The notes: generated by a model from the sequence alone, not told the origin. DNA of 35,711 nucleotides from a bacterium (GCA_021163765.1 JAGGTK010000059.1:1-35711); one strand, 5' to 3'; numbered from the stretch's first letter, positions 9,211 to 18,104 are shown. A program made the numbers and translations.

Positions 9211-9515
9211 TGGCGTTCACCATCCCGGAAGAACTGCGTTTTACGTGCCTTAGCTGCAAGAGTTCCTTCAAGGTTTCTGCGCTTGCGGTCAGCGGTCGCG
9301 AGGAGATTTTCTGTCCCCTGTGCGGGGAGAGGATGAACTGGCTGGAAGCACTGGAAGAAGGCGTCCGGCGGGAAATACTGGCTCAGGTGAAGGAGAACCT
9401 GGAAAGGATTGTGGACCGCCTGCAGAGCGACCCTCTGACGCACAGCGATGAAATAACGGCAGAAGTGCTGAAACTTATCCTCAAGGAAGGCCTGGGCGCT
9501 CAAAACAAAGGTTAA
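9210..9515 (+). CDS. Small zinc-ribbon protein
   Basis: CLSC...CPLC pair of CxxC motifs. Start overlaps the upstream stop (TGATG). SD AGGAG upstream. Confidence 0.65.
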   Translation: MAFTIPEELRFTCLSCKSSFKVSALAVSGREEIFCPLCGERMNWLEALEEGVRREILAQVKENLERIVDRLQSDPLTHSDEITAEVLKLILKEGLGAQNKG

Positions 9516-9576
9516 AAGGCCCTGCGCGGCGGCACAATACGCTGGCTGATCAGGCTGCGCGGGGACAAGTCCAGAA

Positions 9577-9605
9577 TTGAAAACTCCATACTATTAGGTT
9601 ATTAT
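9577..9605 (+). promoter_or_regulatory. Promoter TTGAAA-17-TATTAT upstream of the OMP gene
   Basis: TTGAAA 9577-9582, 17 nt spacer, TATTAT 9600-9605. Expected TSS about 9612, ahead of ATG 9643 with SD-like GAGGGGG. Confidence 0.5.
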
Positions 9606-9642
9606 GAATGTGACCGGAAAGGCTTCGGGTTGTGAGGGGGCT

Positions 9643-11454
9643 ATGAAATCACCTATTTACTCCTGTGTGGTGCTTATTTTAGTGTTTATTCTCTTTCCCA
9701 CGATAGTCTGGGGAGGGATTGATCTTACCGCAATGGAGTCCGGGCTCGCCAGCATCAGGGCTGAGATTGCTGGCAAGGTAGATGCTTGGGACGCGACCGC
9801 GGATGAGGTTTCAGCGGGACAGGCAACTGGAGAAATAGAAGCCTACAGCGAAGCCTATGACCTGCTAATGCAGGCCAAATCCGAGCTTGAAGCGTACGAA
9901 TCGCGGCTCCACGGGTATCTCAAAGACGCTATGCAGTTCCAGGCCGACCATCCTGATATGACGCCGGCTGAGCAGGAGGCGGTGAACAGGATTATCGACG
10001 GCGTGGATTCCGTTGCGGTCAGGGTGGACAGCTTTCTGATGCGCATCAGTGCCATAGAGGTTGTGCAGGCGGCCCTGGAGGGTGAGGAGGCGGCTGCTCC
10101 TGAAGTGGAGCCGGAACTGCGTTCCACAGGTGACGTGTCCGTGCTCCATGGGAATGGCACGTACGCCGATTATGACCGCCAGTACCTGTCGCTAAGGCAG
10201 CGCTACAAGGACCGCGAAGGCCGCTATTTCACCTTCTGGGAGAAGTACGACAACGACCACTCGTTCACCAACGTGCGCAGATGGGAGTTCGGAATGAGCC
10301 AGGAGTTCCCGGACATGTTCGGCGGGGAGCTCAACCTTCGCGAAAAGCTTGCAGACCTGAAAGACTTCAACAACAGTGCAAATACCAGGCGGATTCTTGC
10401 GCTGCATCTTGACTACGAGCATTTATTCAACGGCGAGCAGTCCCTGGTGGACTTCGTGTGGGATTACAAGTCAAAGAACTTCGACGCTGTCAGTACGCGC
10501 AGCTACCTGTACCACCGCGCATCACTCTACGCGATGCACCCGCTTTCGGACCGGGTGACCGCCGATGCCTTCTGGAAGATGACCGATTACCACTTCGCGC
10601 AGGGGGACGCGCTCGGCTACAATATGACAAAGCTGGGCCTTGGGCTGGAGTTCGTTCCCAGCGATGACTGGCTGTGGGGAACGGACTATGTCTCAACCGA
10701 GAAGTCCTACGACGTGCTGAAGACGCGGGCTTACTTCGAGGACGATTTCAAGCTGTGGGGAGCTTACCAGCCCGATGCGCGCACCTACGGAGAGGGGGAA
10801 TTGCGCCTGCTCCAGCGCGATTACAGGCGTGCCATTGCCACGGACTACGATGAAACCCGGCTAAAGCTCCGCTACTGGCGTGAGTTCAACGGAGCCCTGG
10901 ACGGGGATTTCAAGTTCGAATGGCGCGACAAGGAGTTCTCGACGGCGAGCGCGAGCGACTATGACTACTGGCGCTGGCAGATGGCATTCAACTATAGCCC
11001 GTCGTACAACGCGCGCTGGTATTACAACTTCAACTACTACGATTATAACTATACCGGCATTACGCGGAGCTACAGCCGGATGTACCACCGTGCGGGCCTT
11101 AACTACAATTGGGATAACGGTACTTCAATGACCACTGAGCTTGCTTTCACCGACCAGAACTACTCAGCCAATACGGGCCGCGACTACACAATCTGGGATT
11201 TCCTTGCTGACGTTTACTACCCGTTCGAGCGCAATCAGTATATGCGGTTCTATTTCGACTGGAGCAGCCTTGACCAGTCGTTTGTGAACTCGGTGAACGA
11301 CTACTCGGCCTACAGCTGGGGCATTGAATACAACTGGCGTATGAGCCCGCACTACAGGCTGACGCTGGGTTATGACTACGATTTGCGGGATTACAAGAAT
11401 CAACCGAGGATCAAAGACCAGACATTTGAGGCTCGGGTGCGCTTTGAATTCTAA
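9643..11454 (+). CDS. Outer-membrane beta-barrel protein with N-terminal coiled-coil region
   Basis: Signal peptide MKSPIYSCVVLILVFILFPTIVWG from ATG 9643. Alternating aromatic-rich beta strands (YYNFNYYDYNYTG, YRLTLGYDYDLRDY). Terminal strand 'FEARVRFEF' ends in Phe, as in porin-type barrels. Confidence 0.75.
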   Translation: MKSPIYSCVVLILVFILFPTIVWGGIDLTAMESGLASIRAEIAGKVDAWDATADEVSAGQATGEIEAYSEAYDLLMQAKSELEAYESRLHGYLKDAMQFQADHPDMTPAEQEAVNRIIDGVDSVAVRVDSFLMRISAIEVVQAALEGEEAAAPEVEPELRSTGDVSVLHGNGTYADYDRQYLSLRQRYKDREGRYFTFWEKYDNDHSFTNVRRWEFGMSQEFPDMFGGELNLREKLADLKDFNNSANTRRILALHLDYEHLFNGEQSLVDFVWDYKSKNFDAVSTRSYLYHRASLYAMHPLSDRVTADAFWKMTDYHFAQGDALGYNMTKLGLGLEFVPSDDWLWGTDYVSTEKSYDVLKTRAYFEDDFKLWGAYQPDARTYGEGELRLLQRDYRRAIATDYDETRLKLRYWREFNGALDGDFKFEWRDKEFSTASASDYDYWRWQMAFNYSPSYNARWYYNFNYYDYNYTGITRSYSRMYHRAGLNYNWDNGTSMTTELAFTDQNYSANTGRDYTIWDFLADVYYPFERNQYMRFYFDWSSLDQSFVNSVNDYSAYSWGIEYNWRMSPHYRLTLGYDYDLRDYKNQPRIKDQTFEARVRFEF

Positions 11455-11469
11455 GGAGTGAATGGCGCT

Positions 11470-13482
11470 ATGTCATCCAAGATGAGAAACAACATTTCGA
11501 GTGTGTTAATGGTGGTCTGTGCCATAGCGCTGCTTGTGTTTGCAGCCTATGGCCAGGAACTCACCGTGAAGGTTACCCGCCTTGCGGGTCCAGTGCAGGT
11601 GCGGTCAAAGGCGCAGAGCGAATGGGCGGATGCGAATCTGGGCCAGGTGCTCCAGCCGGGCGACGCGCTGCGCACGCTCAAGGGAGGCAAGGTTCAGCTC
11701 CTCTTCCCTCAGAACACGATTGTCCTGATTAAAGAGAACTCGGTTCTCAGCGTCAAGGACCTGAAGGAAGGCGGCGGCGGGAAAGTAAAAACCCTTGTCG
11801 GCGGCTTCCTATTCAATTTGCAGGAGGCGCTCTCACCCGGCTCGACCTTTGAAGTGGAGACTCCCTCGGCACTGGCGGTCGTTCGCGGAACCAAGTTCGG
11901 AGTCGACGTCGACTTCGATGGAACGTCAACCTTCACCGGTTACGACGGCGAATTCGAGGTAACCGCTGAAGGAGTAACCGTGACGATTGGCCCGGGCACG
12001 AAGGTTTCGGTCGAGCAGGGAGAATCGCCTGGCGAATCCGAAGAGCACGATGAAGGATGGGAGGACGCCGCCGACGATGCGGCCGTCCCCGAAGGCGTAT
12101 CGGTTGAAGAGCTAACATCTACTTTTGATGCTCTGGGCAACCGTTACCGGCATCTTGCCGATCGGATGCAGTCCTTCTACGACGAGTTTATGCGTTACGA
12201 GGCCCAGGGCGACCAGAGCCGGATGTCTTTCGTCTACTACAACGTGCAGCCGACAATGGAAGAGACGGAGGATGCGGACGAAGAGCTATCCTTACTGATG
12301 GAGTATATGGAATCAGTTGAGACTCCGCCCTATTCCGAAGAGGAGGTTGGGCTTCTGAGAGGTCTCGCTGAGGCCTGCAGCGCGTATAGCGCCCAGATCC
12401 ACGCACAGTACGACGAGATGGAGGATCTGATGTCAGGCTGGGTTCCCGACCTGGACGAGCTGCTCGATGAGCTGGCTGGCACCGTCGAGAGCGACGACCC
12501 CGAGCGCGATATCCGCTACGGCACGATAGACACTGACAACGACGGCATTCCCGACGTGGTCGAGCACGTGCTCGCCGGTGGAACATCCTACGACGAACCG
12601 TTGATCACCCTCATCAGTCCGGACGACGGCGAGGAGTATTACTTCCCGGAAACGGAGAGCATATTCTTTGAATTCGAAGCGGTTGGCGAGGAGTACTTCG
12701 ACGGTTTCGATCTGCATATTACTGCGGGCGGCCTGACGATGGTTCGTCACTTTGTGGGCACCTCGATGGACCTGCCGATTATCGATATAGTCGAAGGCAG
12801 CGACAGCCCCTTCACCAGCCTTTTCGCCGACGGCGAGTTCGTGGAGTTCACGTGGTTCGTTCGGGGCAATTTCAACTTCGACAGCTTCTACGAGGAGCAC
12901 GAGGAAGAGTCCTGGGAGTGGGGAGACGATCACCACGACGACCATCATGATGATTACCAGAACGGCGGATGGTACTCCGCGTCCGGCGCGGGCCGCGGCG
13001 TGTCAAGTATCATTGAGATAGATTCCGAATCGCGCGGCTTCTCGCTCTATTACCCGCTTGGAGAAATGGTCGAGTTCGATCTGGCCGTCATTGGCTCAAG
13101 CACCGCAAGCGTTGGTGATCTCATCCGCATGCGGGTGGAAATCGGTGAGGTGGCTACGCTGGCAAGCTGGGAGATAATCGTCAACTACGACCCGTCGCTG
13201 GTCGAGTTCGACCGGGGCTCGAAGACCGGCCTGACCACTGGCACGACCTTGTTCTTCGGTGACAGCGGGCAGGGCCAGATGACGATATCCGGCCAGGCGG
13301 GCCAGGAGGGCGAAACCATTTCCGGTAGCGGCGCGTTCGCCGAGTTAGAGTTCATCGCGGTCGACTCCGGGCTGGCAATGTTCGATTTCGGCGAGATTCA
13401 CCTGTACACGCCCAGCGGTTTGCAGATTGCCGTGATACCCGGTGGCAGTGCGGATGTGGATATCCTGGCTGAGGCGTTCTAA
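11470..13482 (+). CDS. Secreted FecR-domain protein with C-terminal cohesin-like domain
   Basis: Signal peptide, then FecR-like 'VTRLAGPVQVRSKAQSEWADANLGQVLQPGDALRTLKGGKVQLLFPQNTIVLIKENS...FEVETPSALAVVRGTKFGV'. C-terminus cohesin-like 'VGDLIRMRVEIGEVATLASWEIIVNYDPSLVEF...SGSGAFAELEFIAVDSGLAMFDFGEI'. Also DTDNDGIPD Ca-binding-type loop and a His/Asp stretch. SD AAGGAG upstream. Confidence 0.75.
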   Translation: MSSKMRNNISSVLMVVCAIALLVFAAYGQELTVKVTRLAGPVQVRSKAQSEWADANLGQVLQPGDALRTLKGGKVQLLFPQNTIVLIKENSVLSVKDLKEGGGGKVKTLVGGFLFNLQEALSPGSTFEVETPSALAVVRGTKFGVDVDFDGTSTFTGYDGEFEVTAEGVTVTIGPGTKVSVEQGESPGESEEHDEGWEDAADDAAVPEGVSVEELTSTFDALGNRYRHLADRMQSFYDEFMRYEAQGDQSRMSFVYYNVQPTMEETEDADEELSLLMEYMESVETPPYSEEEVGLLRGLAEACSAYSAQIHAQYDEMEDLMSGWVPDLDELLDELAGTVESDDPERDIRYGTIDTDNDGIPDVVEHVLAGGTSYDEPLITLISPDDGEEYYFPETESIFFEFEAVGEEYFDGFDLHITAGGLTMVRHFVGTSMDLPIIDIVEGSDSPFTSLFADGEFVEFTWFVRGNFNFDSFYEEHEEESWEWGDDHHDDHHDDYQNGGWYSASGAGRGVSSIIEIDSESRGFSLYYPLGEMVEFDLAVIGSSTASVGDLIRMRVEIGEVATLASWEIIVNYDPSLVEFDRGSKTGLTTGTTLFFGDSGQGQMTISGQAGQEGETISGSGAFAELEFIAVDSGLAMFDFGEIHLYTPSGLQIAVIPGGSADVDILAEAF

Positions 13483-13516
13483 GGCTCGAAGCGCCTGAAT
13501 AATGAGTGATGTGGTT

Positions 13517-13542
13517 GCGGCGCGGCTTGCTGGCCGCGCCGC
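13517..13542 (+). repeat. Perfect GC-rich hairpin in the fecR/CHASE2 intergenic leader
   Basis: GCGGCGCGGC-ttgctg-GCCGCGCCGC, a perfect 10 bp stem. No T-tract. Ends just before GAAGG SD and ATG 13558. Confidence 0.8.
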
Positions 13543-13557
13543 GAAGGTACTTGCAGT

Positions 13558-15555
13558 ATGCCTCTGCAACGGCGATTCTGGGCAATCGTATTCGCCTTTA
13601 TCGGCTTGCTTGCAGCCACGCTATTCAACGGGTTAGGAGTAGCCGAGTTCACGGAGATGTTCTTCAAGCGCTCCGTGTTTCGCATTAGAGGCGTGCAGGA
13701 AACCGACTCCCGGATCGTTATCGCAGGGATTGATGACGTCTCCATAAATATGCTGGAGGGCGCTGGCATCTACTACCCGTTCCCGCGTACCGTCCACGCG
13801 GAGCTTATCCGCAAGCTGACGGACGCCGGCGCGAAGATAGTGGTCTTTGACATCCTGTTTTCCACTGAACCGTGGGATATCTCTGAGGATGAGGCTCTGC
13901 GTGACGCCATCATCTACGCGCGTGAACGCGGCACAACGGTAATTCTCTCTGAGGCGATTGGTCTGGGCACTGTAGCAGTCGGGCTAAGGGGGGATATCGG
14001 GTCGCTGGAAGATTCGACGGACACAATACTCGAAGCCAACCCGGTTACGGCGATTGTGAACACGGCTCCCAAGCTTTCTTACAAAGAAAAGGAGATGGCA
14101 ATCGTCCCGTTTGGTGGCACAAACCACTACTCGCAGGCGACGCAGGTCTACAGGCTGCTGCTGCGGGAACGCGGTGAGGACTTCGACAGCGATCCTTTCG
14201 CCTACGGTATCACTGAAATCGGCGATACGGGGCATGGTGATTTCCTCATCAACTACGCCGGGCCCGATGGGACGATTCCTCGCGTCAATTTCGCGCTTTT
14301 CTTCCCCGAATACCTTGAACAGAGCTTCGCGAATGAGGAGAGCGAGACGGTGCCGGACGAAAGCCAGCTTGCCGGTGAGCCTGCCGAAGAAGGGAAAGTG
14401 CTGGATCTGAGCCGGTTTGCCGGTGCGATTGTATTCGTGGGCAGTGTCGCCAAAGCGGACAACGATTACTTTATGACCCCGTTTGAAGAGATGTTTGGCG
14501 TAGAGACGAACGCTCAAGCGCTGAACACATTGGTTACAGGTCGCTTCATTCATGTGACCCGGCAGCACCTGGCGATGGCTTTGGTTATTCTGCTGGCTCT
14601 GCTTGCGTGGGCGTTCGCCGTCAATATGCGGCCGCTTTTGAGTTTCGTCGCTTTCACCATTGTGCTCATCGCGTACGAAACGCTTATCGTGCTGGCATTC
14701 ACCAGGGGCAACCTGCTGATGCCGTTCACCTATCCGAGCGTGACCTTCTTCTTCAGCTTCTTCTTCTCGCTGTCGTTCCGCGTGCTGACCGAGGAGGCGG
14801 AGAAGCGGCGCATCCGCTTGACTTTCGGCCGTTACATGTCGCCGGACGTGGTAAAGGAGATTATCGACCGGCCCGAGCTGGCTGACCTGGGTGGGGACGA
14901 GCGGGAAGTGGCTCTTCTGTTCTCCGATATCCGTAACTACTCGACCCTGTCGGAGAAGGCCAATCCGCGCCAGACGGTTGAGTTCCTGAACCGCTTCCTG
15001 ACCGAAGTCTCGGATGTGATTATGAGCAACGGCGGCTTCGTCGACAAGTTTATGGGTGACGGCGTAATGGCCATTTTCGGTGCGCCCGTGCCGCGCGAGA
15101 ATCCGTCTGAGGATGCGTTGCGCGCGGCGCTGCAAATAGCCGAGCTGGTGGTAGACCGCATGGACGATATCGTGCACGGGCTGCCGGTGCCGCACTTCCG
15201 CGTTGGCGTCGGCATCCACTACGGGACAGTCGTGATGGGCAACGTCGGCTCATCCCGCCGGATGGACTACACGTGTATCGGCGACGTGGTGAATGTCGCG
15301 TCACGCCTGGAGTCTGAGACAAAGACATTCGGCACTGCCATACTCATAAGCCGGGAAGTTCACGAGCATATCGGCGAAGGTTTCACCTGCGAGCACCTGG
15401 GCGCAGTTAAGGTGAAGGGGCGCGCGGAGCCGGTTGAGGTCTATAAAGTGCTGCACCCGCGCGGTGATGAAGTTACCGACATTAGGGACTACCTGCCGGG
15501 CGGCTCGAAATTTCCCGGTGGCGCTACTCCGGGTGAAGCTCCATCCGGGCCTTGA
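13558..15555 (+). CDS. CHASE2 domain-containing adenylate/guanylate cyclase (class III)
   Basis: CHASE2-like 'DSRIVIAGIDDVSINMLEG...PRTVHAELIRKLTDAGAKIVVFDILFS', 3 TM helices, then class III cyclase 'EVALLFSDIRNYST...FVDKFMGDGVMAIFGAP...YTCIGDVVNVASRLE' with both metal Asp and the N-x3-R motif intact. Confidence 0.9.
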   Translation: MPLQRRFWAIVFAFIGLLAATLFNGLGVAEFTEMFFKRSVFRIRGVQETDSRIVIAGIDDVSINMLEGAGIYYPFPRTVHAELIRKLTDAGAKIVVFDILFSTEPWDISEDEALRDAIIYARERGTTVILSEAIGLGTVAVGLRGDIGSLEDSTDTILEANPVTAIVNTAPKLSYKEKEMAIVPFGGTNHYSQATQVYRLLLRERGEDFDSDPFAYGITEIGDTGHGDFLINYAGPDGTIPRVNFALFFPEYLEQSFANEESETVPDESQLAGEPAEEGKVLDLSRFAGAIVFVGSVAKADNDYFMTPFEEMFGVETNAQALNTLVTGRFIHVTRQHLAMALVILLALLAWAFAVNMRPLLSFVAFTIVLIAYETLIVLAFTRGNLLMPFTYPSVTFFFSFFFSLSFRVLTEEAEKRRIRLTFGRYMSPDVVKEIIDRPELADLGGDEREVALLFSDIRNYSTLSEKANPRQTVEFLNRFLTEVSDVIMSNGGFVDKFMGDGVMAIFGAPVPRENPSEDALRAALQIAELVVDRMDDIVHGLPVPHFRVGVGIHYGTVVMGNVGSSRRMDYTCIGDVVNVASRLESETKTFGTAILISREVHEHIGEGFTCEHLGAVKVKGRAEPVEVYKVLHPRGDEVTDIRDYLPGGSKFPGGATPGEAPSGP

Positions 15556-18082
15556 AAGCCACGCCTTCAAGTTCGTAACCGTCATCCAGCGCTTCTGCTT
15601 TCAGCACAAGCTCATCGACATTCGCCGTGCTCAGCAGGTCGCCTTGCAGGGAACGAAGGTCGTCAAGGGCCCGGCTGGAGATGCTGTCCTCACTTTGGAA
15701 GCCAATAGTCAGCGTCTTCGCCTGCTTCTTGATGGAGATGTTCAGTTCGCTCTTGGCCTTGCGTGCCAGCGCGAGCGCCCCCACAAGGTTAAGCCCCGCC
15801 CGGCTGCAGTCCTCGTCAAGAGCGGGTTCCAGCGATTTAGCATCCGGCCAGGCCGTCCGGTGGATGCTCTCCTCGGAACTGAACCTGGCGAAGTGCCAGT
15901 GCCAGATGTCTTCTGTTATATGCGGCACGAAGGGTGCGAACATCTTCAGGATGGCCTCAAGCGCGATGAACAGCGCGGCTTTGGCGCTTTCCGACAGGCG
16001 TTCGGCTTCTTCCATGGGAAGGCCGGCGACAGCCTCCCCGTACAGGCGGCCCTTGGCAAGTTCGAGGTAGTTGTCGCAGAAGTCCCGCCAGAAGAAGCGC
16101 TCGGCCACATCCAGGGCGTCGGAGTATTCGTACTCGTCGAAGGCTTTCTGCGCGCGCTGGATCGTGTCTGCCAGGCGGCCTAGCAGCCACCTGTCGAGCG
16201 TGTGTTGCACCAGCGCCGTCAGGTCGCGTCCCGCCGGGTCGAAGCTGAGGAGGTGGGCATGCGAGAACTTGCTTGCGTTGTACAGCTTGGTTACCAGGCG
16301 CCTGCCGCCTTCAAACGACTCCTGGGGGTTTCGCAGATCTATGATTGTATCCGCGCCGAGTTTTGCGCTGGACGTCCAGTGGCGCACGACATCGGCCGAG
16401 AATTGCTCAATCATTTCACGGGGATTCAGCGTCTTGGACCTGCTCTTGGAGAACCTCTGCCGGCTTACGTCCTGGGCGTGGCCGGAGACCATCACATCCG
16501 ACCAGGGTATGTCTTCGTGATGCAGGCAGGCTTTGGTGATGGTGTAGAAGGCCCACGTTCGTATGATATCGTGCGCCTGCGGGCGCAGGGTCATCGGGAA
16601 CAACTGCCCCATCCTGTCGTCGGCTTCACCCCATTTCGCGTTAATCTGCGGCGTGAGCGAGCTGGTCATCCAGGTGTCGAGCACGTCGCTTTCGCCCCTG
16701 ATGCGGTCGCTTCCACATTCAGGGCAGCGGTCAACGGGCGCATGGTCGGCCAGCGGGTTCACCGGCAGGTCCTGCTCCCGGGCCGGGATGACCTCGCCGC
16801 AGGCTTCGCAGTACCACAGGGGGAACGGCACGCCGTAGTAGCGCTGCCGGCTGATGCACCAGTCCCAGTGCAGGTTCTCCACCCAGTGCCTGTAGCGCAC
16901 TCCCATAAACTCGGGGAACCAGCGGCATCGCTCGCCGTATTCTATAAGCTTCTCCTTTTTGTCGAGAAGCTTGATGAACCACTGCCGCGTGACGATAAAC
17001 TCCAGGGGTGTCCCGCAGCGCTCGTGGCAATTCACTGTGTGCTCGATTTCCCACGATTTGGTGAGCAGCCCTTCGCCGCGCAGAACCTCCAAGATTGCCT
17101 TGCGGCCTTCCTCCAGGCTCAGCCCTGCGAACTCACCGGCCTGTTCATTGAGCTTGCCCGTCTCATCGATGCAGACTTTTGTATCGAGGCCGTATTTCTG
17201 CCACCATTCGATGTCCGTCGTATCACCAAACGTGCAGCACATCACGATGCCCGTTCCCTTCTCAGGGTCCACCAGCGGGTCGGTGATGATCTGAACGTCG
17301 GCGTTGAAGTGGGGCGTGCGGGTCTTGCGCCCGACGTATTTCGCGTAGCGGTCGTCGTCCGGGTGCACGAACACGGCCACGCATGCCGGCAGCAGCTCCG
17401 GGCGCGTGGTGGCGATTGGCACCTGCGTGCCGTCATCCAGCGTGAAGAGGATCTCGTGGAACTGAGAGGGATGCTGGCGGTCCTCGATCTCCGCCTGGGC
17501 GATGGCGGTGCGGCATACCGGGCACCACAGCGAGGGCGCTTCCTTCCGGTAGACTTCGCCCTTATGGTACAGGTCGAGGAATGAGCGCTGGGCGATCCGC
17601 CGGCAGCGCTCGTTTATCGTCGTGTATTCCTCCGTCCAGTCGCACGAAATGCCGACCGCCTGCCAGAGGTCCTTGAATTCAGCTTCCTGCTCGCGGCTGA
17701 CCTCCAGGCAAAGCTCTATGAAGTCCTCGCGCGGCATCTCGGATCCCTTGACGTTGCGCACGCGCTCCACGAGCCGCTCGGTTGCCAGCCCGTTATCGTC
17801 GAAGCCGAACGGGTAGAAGACCTCGAATCCTCTCATGCGCTTATAACGCACAACGATGTCCGCCTGAACGTACGAGAATACGTGCCCGATGTGGAGGGCG
17901 CCGGAAACCGTCGGAGGCGGCGTGTCCACCGAGAAAATGTTGCCGTGCGGAGCATCGCGGTTGAAGCGGAATACGCCTTTTTCCTCCCAGAGCCGCTGCC
18001 AGTGCGGCTCGGCGGCCGACGGGTCATACCGCTTGGGTAGCTCCTTGATAGAACCAATGCCGCTGTGTTCGCGTTCACTCAT
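15524..18082 (-). CDS. valS: Valine--tRNA ligase
   Basis: 'PPTVSGALHIGHVFSYVQADIVVRYKRMRGFEVFYPFGFDDNGLATER', editing domain 'PIATTRPELLPACVAVFVHPDD', 'VSGHAQDVSRQRFSKSRS'. Start MSEREHSGIG at 18082. The longer ORF (18283) is not supported. Confidence 0.92.
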   Translation of the reverse strand: MSEREHSGIGSIKELPKRYDPSAAEPHWQRLWEEKGVFRFNRDAPHGNIFSVDTPPPTVSGALHIGHVFSYVQADIVVRYKRMRGFEVFYPFGFDDNGLATERLVERVRNVKGSEMPREDFIELCLEVSREQEAEFKDLWQAVGISCDWTEEYTTINERCRRIAQRSFLDLYHKGEVYRKEAPSLWCPVCRTAIAQAEIEDRQHPSQFHEILFTLDDGTQVPIATTRPELLPACVAVFVHPDDDRYAKYVGRKTRTPHFNADVQIITDPLVDPEKGTGIVMCCTFGDTTDIEWWQKYGLDTKVCIDETGKLNEQAGEFAGLSLEEGRKAILEVLRGEGLLTKSWEIEHTVNCHERCGTPLEFIVTRQWFIKLLDKKEKLIEYGERCRWFPEFMGVRYRHWVENLHWDWCISRQRYYGVPFPLWYCEACGEVIPAREQDLPVNPLADHAPVDRCPECGSDRIRGESDVLDTWMTSSLTPQINAKWGEADDRMGQLFPMTLRPQAHDIIRTWAFYTITKACLHHEDIPWSDVMVSGHAQDVSRQRFSKSRSKTLNPREMIEQFSADVVRHWTSSAKLGADTIIDLRNPQESFEGGRRLVTKLYNASKFSHAHLLSFDPAGRDLTALVQHTLDRWLLGRLADTIQRAQKAFDEYEYSDALDVAERFFWRDFCDNYLELAKGRLYGEAVAGLPMEEAERLSESAKAALFIALEAILKMFAPFVPHITEDIWHWHFARFSSEESIHRTAWPDAKSLEPALDEDCSRAGLNLVGALALARKAKSELNISIKKQAKTLTIGFQSEDSISSRALDDLRSLQGDLLSTANVDELVLKAEALDDGYELEGVAFKARMELHPE

Positions 18083-18095
18083 CGTTGACCCTCGA

Positions 18096-18104
18096 ATTGT
18101 AGCA
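18096..18104 (-). promoter_or_regulatory. Extended -10 promoter (TGCTACAAT) for valS, near-leaderless
   Basis: Minus-strand TGC-TACAAT. Expected TSS about 18089 gives a ~7 nt leader to ATG 18082. Confidence 0.5.

Noticed and set aside
8224-9515. Confident call as an anti-phage defence system
   Set aside because: The NDT/TIR-like resemblance is suggestive, but the catalytic Glu appears missing and no other defence gene is adjacent. Kept only as a hypothesis.
9604-9642. ATG 9604 as start of the OMP gene
   Set aside because: Overlaps the predicted -10 box. ATG 9643 has an SD and begins a clean signal peptide.
13984-15219. 411-aa minus-strand ORF
   Set aside because: Antisense shadow of the CHASE2 cyclase; composition typical of a high-GC shadow frame.
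16202-17584. 460-aa plus-strand ORF
   Set aside because: Antisense shadow of valS; no recognisable domain.
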